Assembly: GCA_022376925.1 (NCBI GenBank)
Contig: JAIOJX010000001.1
Location: 39,087,324 to 39,151,323, forward strand
DNA: 64,000 bases
DNA from: Tragulus kanchil
Lineage: Eukaryota > Chordata > Mammalia > Artiodactyla > Tragulidae
Reading direction: 5' to 3'
How positions within the stretch are numbered: the first letter of the stretch is position 1; each line of letters opens with the position of its first letter. Both the position numbers and the translations under genes were made by a program. Below are positions 11,301-23,152 of this stretch, one piece after another. Under the pieces are notes generated by a model. The model was not told where the DNA came from. It did no database searches and was given only the letters and a program-made list of their open reading frames with translations.

Positions 11301-11809
11301 GATTGGTGTTAATTCTTATTTAAATATTTGGTACAATTATTCAGTGAAACCATCCAGGCTTAGAAGTTTATTGTGGGGAAGTTTTGAAATTAATACGTCA
11401 ATTTTGTTATAGTGCTGTTCAATTTTGAATGAGGTTGTGTGGCAGTTGTATTTTCTTAAGAATCAGCTCTTATAACCTAAGTTGTTGAATTTATGTCTTT
11501 AGAGTTGTTGGTAGTGTTCCCGTATGTCTGAAAGGTTTGGAATAATATCTCTGGTTTGATTTCTTGTACTGCTAATTTGTGTTTTCTCTTTTTTCTTGTC
11601 AGTTTTTCTAGAAGTTTGCCAACTTAATTTTCCCAAAGAACCATCACTTTGTTTAATTGATATTCTCCATTGCGTCTTGGTTTTCCACTTTATTGAGTTC
11701 TGTTCTTTATTATTTCCTTCTTTCTGATTGCTTTGATTTTAGTTTCTTTCTTTTTTTCTTGATTCTTGAGTCAGAAGTTTAGATTATTGATTAGAGGCTT
11801 TTATCTTTC

Positions 11810-12084
11810 TTTTTAAAAAAATTTTTGGCCTCCTTTATTGTTCCTTCATTTCTTTATTTTCATCCATCTTAATTCTTTGGCCTGTGTGGACCTCCCATTG
11901 CTATGGCCCCCTTTGCTGCAGGCACCGGCTCTGGGCGCATGCGCTCCAGGGCACTGGCTTGTAACTGGACACACTGGTGCAGCTGCTCCATGGCAAGTGG
12001 GATCTTCCTGTGCCAGGGATCGAACCAGTGCCCCTTGCACTGTAAGGTGGACTCTTTACCCACTGGATCACCAGGGAAGCCCGA
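11810..12084 (-). mobile_element. CHR-type SINE, short-tail class, antisense
   Basis: Left end is the reversed tail ('tttttggcctcctttattg'), right end the reversed head ('ccactggatcaccagggaag'). Target duplication cttttatctt is at 11798-11807 and 12085-12094. It lies inside the old L1. Confidence 0.9.
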
Positions 12085-12599
12085 CTTTTATCTTTTGATG
12101 TATGCATTCAGTGCTGTAAATTTCCCTGTAAATTATGTCCCACAAATTTGAATATGTTGTGTTTTCATTTTCATTTATTTTAAACTATTTTTGAATATGC
12201 CCTCATATTTCATATTTTCTTATGGACAGCATAAAGCTGAGTCATGTTTTTACATCCGTTGTTCTCATTTCTGCCTTTTAACTGGTATGTTTAAGACATT
12301 TGCACTTGATGTGATTATTGACATGTTGGGGTTTAAGTCTGCCATATTACTTTGTTTTCTGTTCTGTTTTTTAATTTCTATGTTTAATTAATTAATTTGT
12401 TTTTCTATGGGTTAATTGAACGTTTTTTTTTAGAATTCCATTTTGATTGGTCCATAATGTTTTTGAGTGCATCTCATTGTATAGCATTCTTAGTGATTGC
12501 TCTTGCTATTACATTTCACACACATATTCATAACTTAAAGTTTACTGGTATCATTATTTTAGGTTTGATTGAAATATAGAAAACTTATCACACTTTATG

Positions 12600-13010
12600 T
12601 CCCTTTACCCTCCCAATCTGTAATATAACTATTTAAAATATTTCCTTTAAATATGTTTAAAACTGCCTGTTATGATTTTTGCTTCGACAATTTAGAAGAC
12701 TCAAGAGAAGAAATATCCACTGCATATGTCAATATTTTTGGTTCCTGTGTTCTTCATTCCTTTATAAGTTTCCTCCTTCTATCATTTCCTTTCTTTTTAG
12801 AGGCTTTTCTTTAGCTATTTTTATAGGTAGGTCTGCTAGTAAGAAATTATCTTAGTTTTTCTGCATCTGAAAATGTCTTGATTTTCCCTTCATTCCTGAA
12901 ACATTTTTTTTTTTTTTTTTTTGCTGAATACAGAATTCTGGGTTGATAGTTTTATATTTCTGGCCTTGAAATATTTTGTGCCACTTAATGTTTTTGTCAG
13001 TTTTGTTTGA
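12600..13010 (-). mobile_element. Old L1-like remnant, antisense, with T-rich run
   Basis: 'catctgaaaatgtcttgatt' and 'gctgaatacagaattctggg' resemble an old L1-associated sequence that continues, after other insertions, at about 14085-15900. A poly-T run lies at about 12904-12922. Family assignment uncertain. Confidence 0.45.
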
Positions 13011-14080
13011 GATTAAATTGACCTATATAACAAGCATATAAGATTAAGTTGTGCAACCCATAGATCTGATACATTTATATATTAATATTGCAATATGATT
13101 ATTATCATAGCATTAGCTAACAACTCTCTCAGATAATATAATTATCATTTCATTCTTGTGGTGAAAACATTTGAGATCTAGTCACTTAGAAGTTTTGATG
13201 TATATAGCACAATATGGTTTACCTAATCACAATGCAGTGCACTGGATCTCTAAAACTTAATTATTTTCTTTTTTTTTTTTTTTTAAAGATTTATTTATTT
13301 ATTTACTTTTGCAAGGTGGTCGGGTTGGGGAGGGAGGGGAGTGGGCGGGCCACTTCTATTGGTCTTTCATTTCTCTATTTTCATTCGTCTTCGTTCTTTT
13401 GGCTCCTGTGGGCCTCCCATCGCGGTGGCGTCTGTAGTTGCAGAGCACCGGCTCTGGGCGCATGCGCTCCAGAGCTCCGGCTCGGTGATTGGACACATCA
13501 GTCCAGCCGCTCCGCGTCACGTGGGATCTTCCCAGGCCAGGGCTCGAACCGGCTCCCCTTGCACTGCAAGGCGGTGTCCTTAGCCACTGGACCACCAGGG
13601 GAAGCCCTAAAACTTAATTATTTTCTAACTACACCTTTGTATCCTGTGACCACCATCTGCATAATTCCTTCACACCTCATCCTCTGGTAACCACCATTTT
13701 ACTCTCTGTTTCTATGAATTTGCTTTTCTTTTTTTTCACATTTCGCATATAAATGATAGTGTATATATAGTGTTTGTCTCTGACTCATCTCACTTGGCAT
13801 AATGCCCTCAAGATACAAAGATACATCTGTTATTGCCAGTGGAAGGACTCCTTCTTTCTCATGGCTGAACTGCACACAGACCTGACACATTTTCTTTGTC
13901 CATTCATCTGTTGATGGACCCTTAGGTTGTGTTCAAATTTTGGTTATTGTGAATAATTTTGCAGTAGATATGCAAGTACAGATATCTTTAATTTTTTAAA
14001 AAAATTGTATTGAGTTTTAGCCAATTAACTATGTTGTGATAGTTTTAGGTGAACAGCAAAGGGAGTCAGCCCTTTGTGTG
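13010..14080 (-). mobile_element. Old L1 3' end, antisense
   Basis: 'gacctatataacaagcatat', 'ccatttatactctctgtttc'-like text (13690-13715) and 'tttggttattgtgaataatt' are typical of reversed L1 3' regions. It contains the young SINE 13270-13607 and the start of duplication pair B. Confidence 0.65.
13270..13607 (-). mobile_element. CHR-type SINE, long C-rich tail class, antisense
   Basis: Starts with a T run and reversed (aaat)n tail, then the G-rich complement of the C-rich tail (13318-13350), then body and head ('ccactggaccaccaggggaa'). A perfect 19-base target duplication starts at taaaacttaattattttct (13251-13269 and 13608-13626). High CpG content and an intact duplication mark it as young. 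Confidence 0.95.
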
Positions 14081-15787
14081 CCACTTTATTTTGGCATTCA
14101 TTGTTTCTGACAAAAAAATCTGCTGTCATTCAAACTGGTTTTCCCCTATAGGTAAGAAACATTTTTCTTTGACTACTTTCAGTATTTTTTTCTTTGACCT
14201 TTAAGTTTGACTATGACGTGTATTAATGTGGATTTCTTTAAATTTACCCTTTTGGGGATTCACTTAGTTTCTTGAATCTGTATACTTACACATTTTATGA
14301 TATTTGGGAAGTTTTCAACCATTTTTCTTTGAATACTTTTTTTGCCCCACCCTCTCTTCTCTCCTGCAAGGACTCCAATGACACAAATATTTGATACTTT
14401 GTGATAGTCTCACAGGTTCATGCAACTTTGTTTACTATTTTTCAGTCTATTTTCTATTTTGAAGATGAGGTAATTTCTATTGCTCCAAATTTTTGTTCAA
14501 TGATTCTTTACTCTATCTCCTGTATTTTGCTGTTGTGACCATGAATTGAGTTTTTTATTTTAATTATATTTTAGTTCTAAAATTTCCATTTTGTTCTTTA
14601 TATTTTTTATTTCTTTGTTGAGTTCAGTTTCCCACAAATCTCTAATTGCCCATTGAAACATAATTGTGAAGACTGCTTAAAATATTAGTCAGATAATTCT
14701 AACATCTGTGCATCTTGTGACCACCATCTGCATAATTCCTTCACACCTCATCCTCTGGTAACCACCATTTTACTCTCTGTTTCTATGAATTTGCTTTTCT
14801 TTTTTTTCACATTTCGCATATAAATGATAGTGTATATATAGTGTTTGTCTCTGACTCATCTCACTTGGCATAATGCCCTCAAGATACAAAGATACATCTG
14901 TTATTGCCAGTGGAAGGATTCCTTCTTTCTCATGGCTGAACTGCACACAGACCTGACACATTTTCTTTGTCCATTCATCTGTTGATGGACCCTTAGGTTG
15001 TGTCCAAATTTTGGTTATTGTGAATAATTTTGCAGTAGATATGCAAGTACAGATATCTTTAATTTTTAAAAAAAATTGTATTGAGTTTTAGCCAATTAAC
15101 TATGTTGTGATAGTTTTAGGTGAACAGCAAAGGGAGTCAGCCCTTTGTGTGCCACTTTATTTTGGCATTCATTGTTTCTGACAAAAAAATCTGCTGTCAT
15201 TCAAACTGGTTTTCCCCTATAGGTAAGAAACATTTTTCTTTGACTACTTTCAGTATTTTTTTCTTTGACCTTTAAGTTTGACTATGACGTGTATTAATGT
15301 GGATTTCTTTAAATTTACCCTTTTGGGGATTCACTTAGTTTCTTGAATCTGTATACTTACACATTTTATGATATTTGGGAAGTTTTCAACCATTTTTCTT
15401 TGAATACTTTTTTAGCCCCACCCTCTCTTCTCTCCTGCAAGGACTCCAATGACACAAATATTTGATACTTTGTGATAGTCTCACAGGTTCATGCAACTTT
15501 GTTTACTATTTTTCAGTCTATTTTCTATTTTGAAGATGAGGTAATTTCTATTGCTCCAAATTTTTGTTCAATGATTCTTTACTCTATCTCCTGTATTTTG
15601 CTGTTGTGACCATGAATTGAGTTTTTTATTTTAATTATATTTTAGTTCTAAAATTTCCATTTTGTTCTTTATATTTTTTATTTCTTTGTTGAGTTCAGTT
15701 TCCCCACAAATCTCTAATTGCCCATTGAAACATAATTGTGAAGACTGCTTAAAATATTAGTCAGATAATTCTAACATCTGTGCCATC
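13645..15787 (+). repeat. Tandem near-identical ~1.07 kb block pair B (probable assembly duplication)
   Basis: Copy 1 is 13645-14715 and copy 2 is 14716-15787, offset 1071-1072, no filler. Scattered single differences (for example tttttttgcccc against ttttttagcccc). The last 72 bases of copy 2 are also the first bases of pair C, so this short stretch occurs three times (about 14643-14715, 15716-15787, 16825-16896). Confidence 0.93.
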
Positions 15788-15900
15788 TTGGTGTTTCCAT
15801 TTATTGTCTTCATTCAGTTAGATATCTTCCTGGTTCCAGATATGACAAGTAATTTTCAATTGAAATTTGAGCATTATAGATTTATTGGCTATTGTGAAAT
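14085..15900 (-). mobile_element. Old L1-like tract, antisense (doubled by pair B)
   Basis: Text such as 'ctgctgtcattcaaactggt', 'gggaagttttcaaccatttt' and 'ctccaatgacacaaatattt' belongs to an old L1-associated antisense sequence continuing from 12600. It appears once at 14085-14700 and again at 15150-15780 because of the duplication. Class assignment is moderate. Confidence 0.45.
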
Positions 15901-16369
15901 TCTGAATCTTATTCAAACCTATCTTAGCTGGGCCTTACTGATGTTAATTTGGCAGGAGAAGATGGATACCAACTCATTATTTCCAGGTGGGGTAGAAGTA
16001 TATATTCCCTACTTCCATTGACACCCAAGGGTGGGATCTTCATTATTGCTGAGAAGGGTGGGATTTATAGCTCTTTACTTGGCATCCACTGATAAATTCC
16101 TGAGTGGGAAGAGTAGAGGTGCCTTGTTACTGTTCCCCATCTGACTTCCACTCATACTAAAAGTATGTGGGTGATCTCATTACTGCTGGGCAGTGGTGAA
16201 AATTCTGCCTCTCCTCTAGGCTTCCTCTAACAACACTCCAGTGGGGACTGGGAGGGACACATTTTTGCTGAGAGTGTGTGTGCAAGTCCAGGCTTTCCAG
16301 GTGATAGTCACTAATAGGAGCCTCATTGTCACCAACCAAGCGAAATGAAATCTTATCTCCCTACGTGGT

Positions 16370-16667
16370 ATTTTTATTTTTGGCCATGCTGTGTCTTCTT
16401 TGCTGTGTTTGGGCTTTCTCTAGTGTTGCAAGTGGAGGCTACTCTCTAGTTGTGGTGAATAGGATTTGTATTGAGGTGCCTTCCTTTGTTGGGGAGCACA
16501 AGCCCTAGAGTGTGCAGGCTTCAGTAGTTGTGGTGTGTGGACTCAGTAGCTGTGACATACATTCTTAGTTGCCCCGTGGTATGTGGGTCCTAGTTCCGAG
16601 ATCAGGGATTGAAACCATGTCCCCTGAATTGGCAGGTGGATTCTTAACCACTAGATCATCAGGGAAG
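16370..16667 (-). mobile_element. CHR-2 type SINE, antisense
   Basis: Reversed tail/body ('tttttggccatgctgtgtct') on the left and head ('ccactagatcatcagggaag') on the right. Target duplication tccctacgtggt/tccctacatggt is at 16358-16369 and 16668-16679. The same element with the same flanks is repeated at 17478-17775 as part of pair C. Confidence 0.9.
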
Positions 16668-17477
16668 TCCCTACATGGTCTTCTTTTGTGCCATGAGAGT
16701 GAAGGTTTGGAGCAGCACCTTACAACCTTATAAGAGGTCTAGGCTTCTCACTCAGCCTTTGTTGGTATGGGTAGGGGTGGGGCTACATCTTTTTCTGTGG
16801 TGCTTGACTAGGGTAGAGTGGTAATTTGCCCATTGAAACATAATTGTGAAGACTGCTTAAAATATTAGTCAGATAATTCTAACATCTGTGCCATCTTGGT
16901 GTTTCCATTTATTGTCTTCATTCAGTTAGATATCTTCCTGGTTCCAGATATGACAAGTAATTTTCAATTGAAATTTGAGCATTATAGATTTATTGGCTAT
17001 TGTGAAATTCTGAATCTTATTCAAACCTATCTTAGCTGGGCCTTACTGATGTTAATTTGGCAGGAGAAGATGGATACCAACTCATTATTTCCAGGTGGGG
17101 TAGAAGTATATATTCCCTACTTCCATTGACACCCAAGGGTGGGATCTTCATTATTGCTGAGAAGGGTGGGATTTATAGCTCTTTACTTGGCATCCACTGA
17201 TAAATTCCTGAGTGGGAAGAGTAGAGGTGCCTTGTTACTGTTCCCCATCTGACTTCCACTCATACTAAAAGTATGTGGGTGATCTCATTACTGCTGGGCA
17301 GTGGTGAAAATTCTGCCTCTCCTCTAGGCTTCCTCTAACAACACTCCAGTGGGGACTGGGAGGGACACATTTTTGCTGAGAGTGTGTGTGCAAGTCCAGG
17401 CTTTCCAGGTGATAGTCACTAATAGGAGCCTCATTGTCACCAACCAAGCGAAATGAAATCTTATCTCCCTACGTGGT

Positions 17478-17775
17478 ATTTTTATTTTTGGCCATGCTGT
17501 GTCTTCTTTGCTGTGTTTGGGCTTTCTCTAGTGTTGCAAGTGGAGGCTACTCTCTAGTTGTGGTGAATAGGATTTGTATTGAGGTGCCTTCCTTTGTTGG
17601 GGAGCACAAGCCCTAGAGTGTGCAGGCTTCAGTAGTTGTGGTGTGTGGACTCAGTAGCTGTGACATACATTCTTAGTTGCCCCGTGGTATGTGGGTCCTA
17701 GTTCCGAGATCAGGGATTGAAACCATGTCCCCTGAATTGGCAGGTGGATTCTTAACCACTAGATCATCAGGGAAG
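17478..17775 (-). mobile_element. Second copy of the CHR-2 SINE (pair C)
   Basis: Identical to 16370-16667 including its target duplication and flanks. It is a copy made by the block duplication, not a separate insertion. Confidence 0.93.
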
Positions 17776-18172
17776 TCCCTACATGGTCTTCTTTTGTGCC
17801 ATGAGAGTGAAGGTTTGGAGCAGCACCTTACAACCTTATAAGAGGTCTAGGCTTCTCACTCAGCCTTTGTTGGTATGGGTAGGGGTGGGGCTACATCTTT
17901 TTCTGTGGTGCTTGACTAGGGTAGAGTGGTAATTGACTAAAAGTTTTCTATCTTGCTAGGCTTTCCTGGTCCTTGGGCCAATGAAAGCAGGCTTTAGTTT
18001 GTGCTTTCTTTTTGTCTACACTCATTTTTGTTTCTGAGTTTCTGACTTCTTCATCTCCAGGTCTGAGATATATGAAGCAAAAGAAAACTCAAGGAACTTG
18101 TCATGATGTTCCTCAGCTCCTGAGTACCTAGCTAGTCGACCTTCTTCTCTCCACCTTCAAGAATCTTCCTGT

Positions 18173-18451
18173 GGGCTTCCCTGGTGGTCCAGTGGGTAAA
18201 GAGTCTGCCTTGCAGTGCAAGGGGCACTGGTTTGATCCCTGGCCTAGGAAGATACCACATGCCAAAGAATGGCTGGACTGGTGTGTCCAATCACAAGCCA
18301 GCGCTCTGGAGCACATGTCTGGTGCTCTGCAATAAGAGAGGCCACTGCAGTGGGAGGCCCACACAGGGAAGAGAATAGAGATGGATGAAAATAAATAAAC
18401 TAAAAAAAAAAACAATAAAAAAGAGGCCAAAATTTAAAAAAAAAGAGGTTG
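18173..18451 (+). mobile_element. CHR-type SINE, short-tail class
   Basis: Head 'gggcttccctggtggtccag', B box 'ggtttgatcc', tail with 'aaaaaagaggccaaaattta'. Target duplication caagaatcttcctgt is at 18158-18172 and 18452-18466. It lacks a short segment around 18318 ('gcacatgtctggtgctctgc') relative to sister copies. Confidence 0.92.
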
Positions 18452-18489
18452 CAAGAATCTTCCTGTTTGTTTTATATATGCTTTCCAAG

Positions 18490-19720
18490 ATTTCTACTTG
18501 TAATTAGTATAGGCAATAAGGGGAAATATATTTATTCCATATTTCAAGAAGCAAAAGTTACATTTTAAAAATAAAAGTAATTTATTTGCATAGTTTAAAA
18601 AGTTAAGGAATTTATGACAAAAATCTGAAGTCCCTTGCCCCTTCCTTATGCACTCCTGGGTTTTATGTTTTGGAAGCAACCACTTCCAACATTTCAACTC
18701 TTTTTTCTATTGTTTACATCCAGGTTTCTAGACAATATGCTTACTCTGCTACTTAGTGCCTTAAAAATTTTGACATCTATTGATTTTTTCATGGCGGTAG
18801 GTAATGATTTAGCTTTCTCATATATTTTGCATCACTTTTTTCATCCTTTGAATATAGTTATATCACTATTTTTTAGCAAATGATAGCACTGATTATATCA
18901 TTACAATAATGTAAATAGTATTCTTTAATTTTTTCCAAGTTGCTCCATGAAATATACCTCCCACCTGTCCTTTTCTCCTCTCTCAAATGTTCCATCATAT
19001 TAACTCATCGATCCTAAGACCCCCTTTACTGAAGATTTCCCTCCTTTAATGTCCTTTGCTGTCTTCCTATCTGGCCTGATCACTGCTGTGTTAATTAGCC
19101 TACCTACCTAATTTTATACCTACCTACTTACCTATTGAAATTAAGCAAATTTAGCAGAATGCTAGCAGTAGTTGAATGTTAGTGAATAATACATGGGTAT
19201 TCCTTCTATGTTGTCTTTCCCCAAGTCTGTAGGTTTAACATTTTCAAAACAAAATATTTTGCCATTTTGATTCTTATTCCTTTGAGTGCAATTGCTCTTA
19301 CCCTTCCTATGTGAATCATATATGAATTTCCTTTTAGAAATTTTGTCTTCTCCAGATGTTCTGAAGTGTCAATGCTGTACCCTGGGTTTAGGGCCTTTGA
19401 ATACTCATTATGTTGGACTCTTTGTGAACACTTTTAATCTGAGACTCATGTTTTTGGGGCTGGGGAAATTCTCTTATGGTATTCATTTGATAATTTTCTG
19501 TCCTTCACTTTCTCTTCTTTCTATGTTAGGACCAAGGATTAATTACTTGTATATTATATTTCCTAAATTGATTCTGTATGACACTAATATTTTCTGCTTT
19601 CTAACTCATTATTTTGTTCTGCCTTCTGGAAATTTTCTGTTATTTTACTTTCTCACCTTCTATTGCATGTATCATGAAAAGATGTTGAATTTTCTCATAT
19701 GACTTTTATTTTTTATTCTG
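18490..19720. other. Old L1-like and unassigned AT-rich sequence
   Basis: The part near 19280-19680 resembles old antisense L1 but is too decayed to assign firmly. The 138-codon frame at 19286-19702 has no recognisable domain and is low-complexity hydrophobic, as expected from translated T-rich DNA. Confidence 0.4.
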
Positions 19721-19724
19721 TTAC

Positions 19725-20735
19725 TGTTATATATCACACATATTGATTGTTGAGCCATTCTTGCATACCAGGAACAAATCCCACTTGATCATTGTGCATG
19801 ATCCTTTTAATGTTCTATTGAATTTGGTTTGCTAGTATTTTGTTGAGAATTTTTGCATGTATATTCATCAGGGATGACTTATTCTTCTCTGGTCATGTTT
19901 TTGAAAGCTTTTTTGGCCACTCCACGTGGCATGTGTAGTCTTGGTTCCCTGACCAGGGATTGTACCTGTTTTCATCGGAAGCATGAAGTCTTAACCACTG
20001 GATTGCTAGGGAAGTCCTTCTCATAGTGTTTCTATATAGCTTTGGTATCAAGGTATTGCTGGCCTCATGTAATATGTTTGTAAGTTTTCCCTCCTCTTAA
20101 ATTTTTGGAAGACTTTGAAAAGGATGATCATTAATTCTTTAGAGGTTTGGTAGAATTCACTTGTGAAGCCACCTGGTCCCGGCCCTTATTTTGTTGGGAG
20201 GTTTTTGATTACAGTTTCAGTCTTCTTCGTTATTACTGGTATGTTGGAATTTCTATTTCTTTATGATTCAGTCTTGGTAGATTGTGTATTTCCTGGAATT
20301 TATCCATCTCTTTTGGATTATCCAATTTATTGGTTCATAGTAATCTCTTATGATTCTTCATACTTCCATAGTCTCAGTTGTAATGTCTTCTCTTTCCTTT
20401 CAGCTTTTCGTTGAGTCCTTTCCCTCTTTTTTTTGGTTAGTCTAGTTAAAATTTTGTTAATTTTGTTTATATTTTAAATGAGTGAAGTTCTTAGTTTTCT
20501 TAATTGTTTCTGTTGTTTTCCTATTTTTATTTCATTTATTTTTTGGTCTAATATTTATTATTTCCTTCCTTCTGCTAACATTGGACTTAGTTTTGTTCTT
20601 TTTCTAGTTTCGTGAAGTATAATGTTGTTAATAGGTTGTTTTTTTGAGAGCTTACTTTTTCTTAATGTAAATTTTTTTTAGCTATAAACTTCCCTCTTAG
20701 AAATGCTTTTTCTGCATTCCATAAGTTTTAGTTAG
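19725..20735 (-). mobile_element. Old L1 ORF2 fragment, antisense
   Basis: 'ccattcttgcataccaggaa', 'agctttggtatcaaggtatt' and 'tctgcattccataagtttta' are reversed L1 ORF2 landmarks (RT-region order preserved). Interrupted by a short CHR-like SINE at 19908-20018. No coding capacity. Confidence 0.82.
19908..20018 (-). mobile_element. Short CHR-type SINE, antisense, old
   Basis: 'ttttttggccactccacgtg' to 'accactggattgctagggaa'. A reversed, roughly 110-base tRNA-derived SINE of the short CHR class inside the old L1. Confidence 0.8.
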
Positions 20736-20964
20736 AATTTTTTTAAGGAAAGGAAAATGTGACTTTATAGTCATTGTATTCTATAACATTTTCTCAAAGG
20801 AAAACGTCCACTCTTATAAAAAAAATTCAATCAACAATTTTGTACCCTGAATGTAATCTACAGCTGTGATAAAATTAGAACTGTCTGCAAGAAATTACAT
20901 ATACAAACTGGAACTTTGAAGAAAGTCTCTACCACAGTTAATAGTATTTTAACAATGTTAATTT
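20736..20964. other. No recognised feature
   Basis: AT-rich DNA between the old L1 and duplication pair D. Nothing assignable. Confidence 0.5.
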
Positions 20965-21127
20965 CCTGGTTTTGACAATACATTGTGGCTTTGTGAGGTA
21001 TTACCCTTAGTAGAGACTGGATTAAAGGTACAAAGGAACTCTGTACTATTTTGGAAACTTGTGAATCTTAAAGTATTTGAAAATAAGGTGTTATCAGAAA
21101 CTCCAACTCAAGAGGCCAAGCAATTTT

Positions 21128-21955
21128 TTTCACAATCACAAGTTTTTTATTTTGCTTTTTTGATTTTACTTAGTTTTGTTCTTTACAGATATGTATAATC
21201 CCATATTAGTCATATGTATTCCCATTCACTCCCATCCCACACCTCCAGGCCATCACATAGCCCCCATGCATGATCCCTTAGTCCCACAGCACATTGACAA
21301 TAGTTCTTTCTTTCACATATGATAGTATAGGGTTCCATGTTGCTATTTCCATGTCTCTCACCCACTTTTCCCTCTCCTCAATGTCCATTAGTGTGTTCTC
21401 TATGACTGTTTTTTCACTGATGCTCAGCATGTGTATTTATCAGTATGAACGTACTAGATTCCATATATATGTGTTAGTATACTATATCTGTCCTCTTTTT
21501 GACTTACTTCACTGTATAATAGGTTCTAAATTCATCCATCTCATTAGGCCTGAACCTTCTGCATTTCTTTTTCGTGACTAAGAACTATTCCATTGTATGT
21601 ATGTACCAGAGCTTCTTTGTCCATTCATTTCTTGATGGACATCTAGGTTGCTTCCATGTTCTAGCTATTGTATAGAGTGCTGCGATGAACACTGGGGTAC
21701 AGGTGTCTCTTTCAATTTTGATTTCATCAGGGTATAAGCTTAATAGTGGGATTGCTGGGTCAAATGGTGCTTCTATTCTTAAATTTTTGAGAAATCTCTA
21801 TACTGTCTTCCATAGTGGTTGTATCAATTTACATTCCCACCAACGATGCAGTAGTGTTCCCTTTTCTCCACACCCTTTCCAGCATTTATTGTCTGTCGAT
21901 TTGTTGATGATGGCCATTCTGACAGGTGTGAGGTGATATCTCATTGTAGTTTTGA
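21128..21955 (-). mobile_element. 5'-truncated L1, antisense
   Basis: Reversed 3' UTR from 21128 ('ttacttagttttgttcttta') and ORF2 end to 'tcattgtagttttga' at 21955. The flanks gaggccaagcaattt and gaggcaaagcaattt look like a 15-base target duplication with one mismatch (about 21112-21126 and 21958-21972). A minus-strand frame near 21798-21955 still reads the ORF2 cysteine motif. Subfamily differs from that at 596. Confidence 0.9.
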
Positions 21956-22262
21956 CTGAGGCAAAGCAATTTAAAAAGAAAGTAAAGAACTCCTTAAACC
22001 TCACCACCAAGAGACAATTGCTGTTATAAATTTGGTAAACATTTCTCCTTATATTCCTGAATTTACAACCTCACCACCAAGAAAATTTGAAGTTTTTTTG
22101 CCTGTTTTGACAATACATTGTGGCTTTGTGAGGTATTACCCTTAGTAGAGACTGGATTAAAGGTACAAAGGAACTCTGTACTATTTTGGAAACTTGTGAA
22201 TCTTAAAGTATTTGAAAATAAGGTGTTATCAGAAACTCCAACTCAAGAGGCCAAGCAATTTT

Positions 22263-23089
22263 TTTCACAATCACAAGTTTTTTATTTTGCTTTTTTGATT
22301 TTACTTAGTTTTGTTCTTTACAGATATGTATAATCCCATATTAGTCATATGTATTCCCATTCACTCCCATCCCACACCTCCAGGCCATCACATAGCCCCC
22401 ATGCATGATCCCTTAGTCCCACAGCACATTGACAATAGTTCTTTCTTTCACATATGATAGTATAGGGTTCCATGTTGCTATTTCCATGTCTCTCACCCAC
22501 TTTTCCCTCTCCTCAATGTCCATTAGTGTGTTCTCTATGACTGTTTTTTCACTGATGCTCAGCATGTGTATTTATCAGTATGAACGTACTAGATTCCATA
22601 TATATGTGTTAGTATACTATATCTGTCCTCTTTTTGACTTACTTCACTGTATAATAGGTTCTAAATTCATCCATCTCATTAGGCCTGAACCTTCTGCATT
22701 TCTTTTTCGTGACTAAGAACTATTCCATTGTATGTATGTACCAGAGCTTCTTTGTCCATTCATTTCTTGATGGACATCTAGGTTGCTTCCATGTTCTAGC
22801 TATTGTATAGAGTGCTGCGATGAACACTGGGGTACAGGTGTCTCTTTCAATTTTGATTTCATCAGGGTATAAGCTTAATAGTGGGATTGCTGGGTCAAAT
22901 GGTGCTTCTATTCTTAAATTTTTGAGAAATCTCTATACTGTCTTCCATAGTGGTTGTATCAATTTACATTCCCACCAACGATGCAGTAGTGTTCCTTTTC
23001 TCCACACCCTTTCCAGCATTTATTGTCTGTCGATTTGTTGATGATGGCCATTCTGACAGGTGTGAGGTGATATCTCATTGTAGTTTTGA
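22263..23089 (-). mobile_element. Second copy of the antisense L1 (pair D)
   Basis: Repeats 21128-21955 with its flanking target duplications. It is one base shorter at a C run near 22995, which shifts the reversed ORF2 frame. Not an independent insertion. Confidence 0.93.
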
Positions 23090-23152
23090 CTGAGGCAAAG
23101 CAATTTAAAAAGAAAGTAAAGAACTCCTTAAACCTCACCACCAAGAGACAAT

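Larger units (their letters stand above)
8700..12600 (-). mobile_element. Old L1 (L1M-type), antisense, long ORF2 portion
   Basis: Reverse-strand L1 from 3' UTR/ORF2 end ('gtttccagtttttccctatt', 'ccttttcatatgcttatttg') through RT-region text ('gttctggtgtcagggtaata', 'gaaaccatccaggcttagaa') to about 12600. It is interrupted by pair A's second copy, a Bov-tA (11103-11300) and a CHR SINE (11810-12084). Heavily mutated. No open frame of useful length. Confidence 0.8.
15716..17934 (+). repeat. Tandem near-identical ~1.11 kb block pair C (probable assembly duplication)
   Basis: Copy 1 is 15716-16824 and copy 2 is 16825-17934. The offset is a constant 1108 over the whole block, including an entire CHR-2 SINE. 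The joint is at aattg/aatttg microhomology. With pair B it makes a middle block of about 2.1 kb (14716-16824) whose left half repeats the previous sequence and whose right half repeats the next. Confidence 0.94.

Noticed and set aside
13214..13690. 158-codon open frame
   Set aside because: Mostly translated antisense SINE and poly-T. Sister SINEs give the same peptide, so it reflects the repeat.
19286..19702. 138-codon hydrophobic open frame
   Set aside because: Phe/Leu-rich translation of T-rich DNA resembling old antisense L1. No motif, start context or splice signals.
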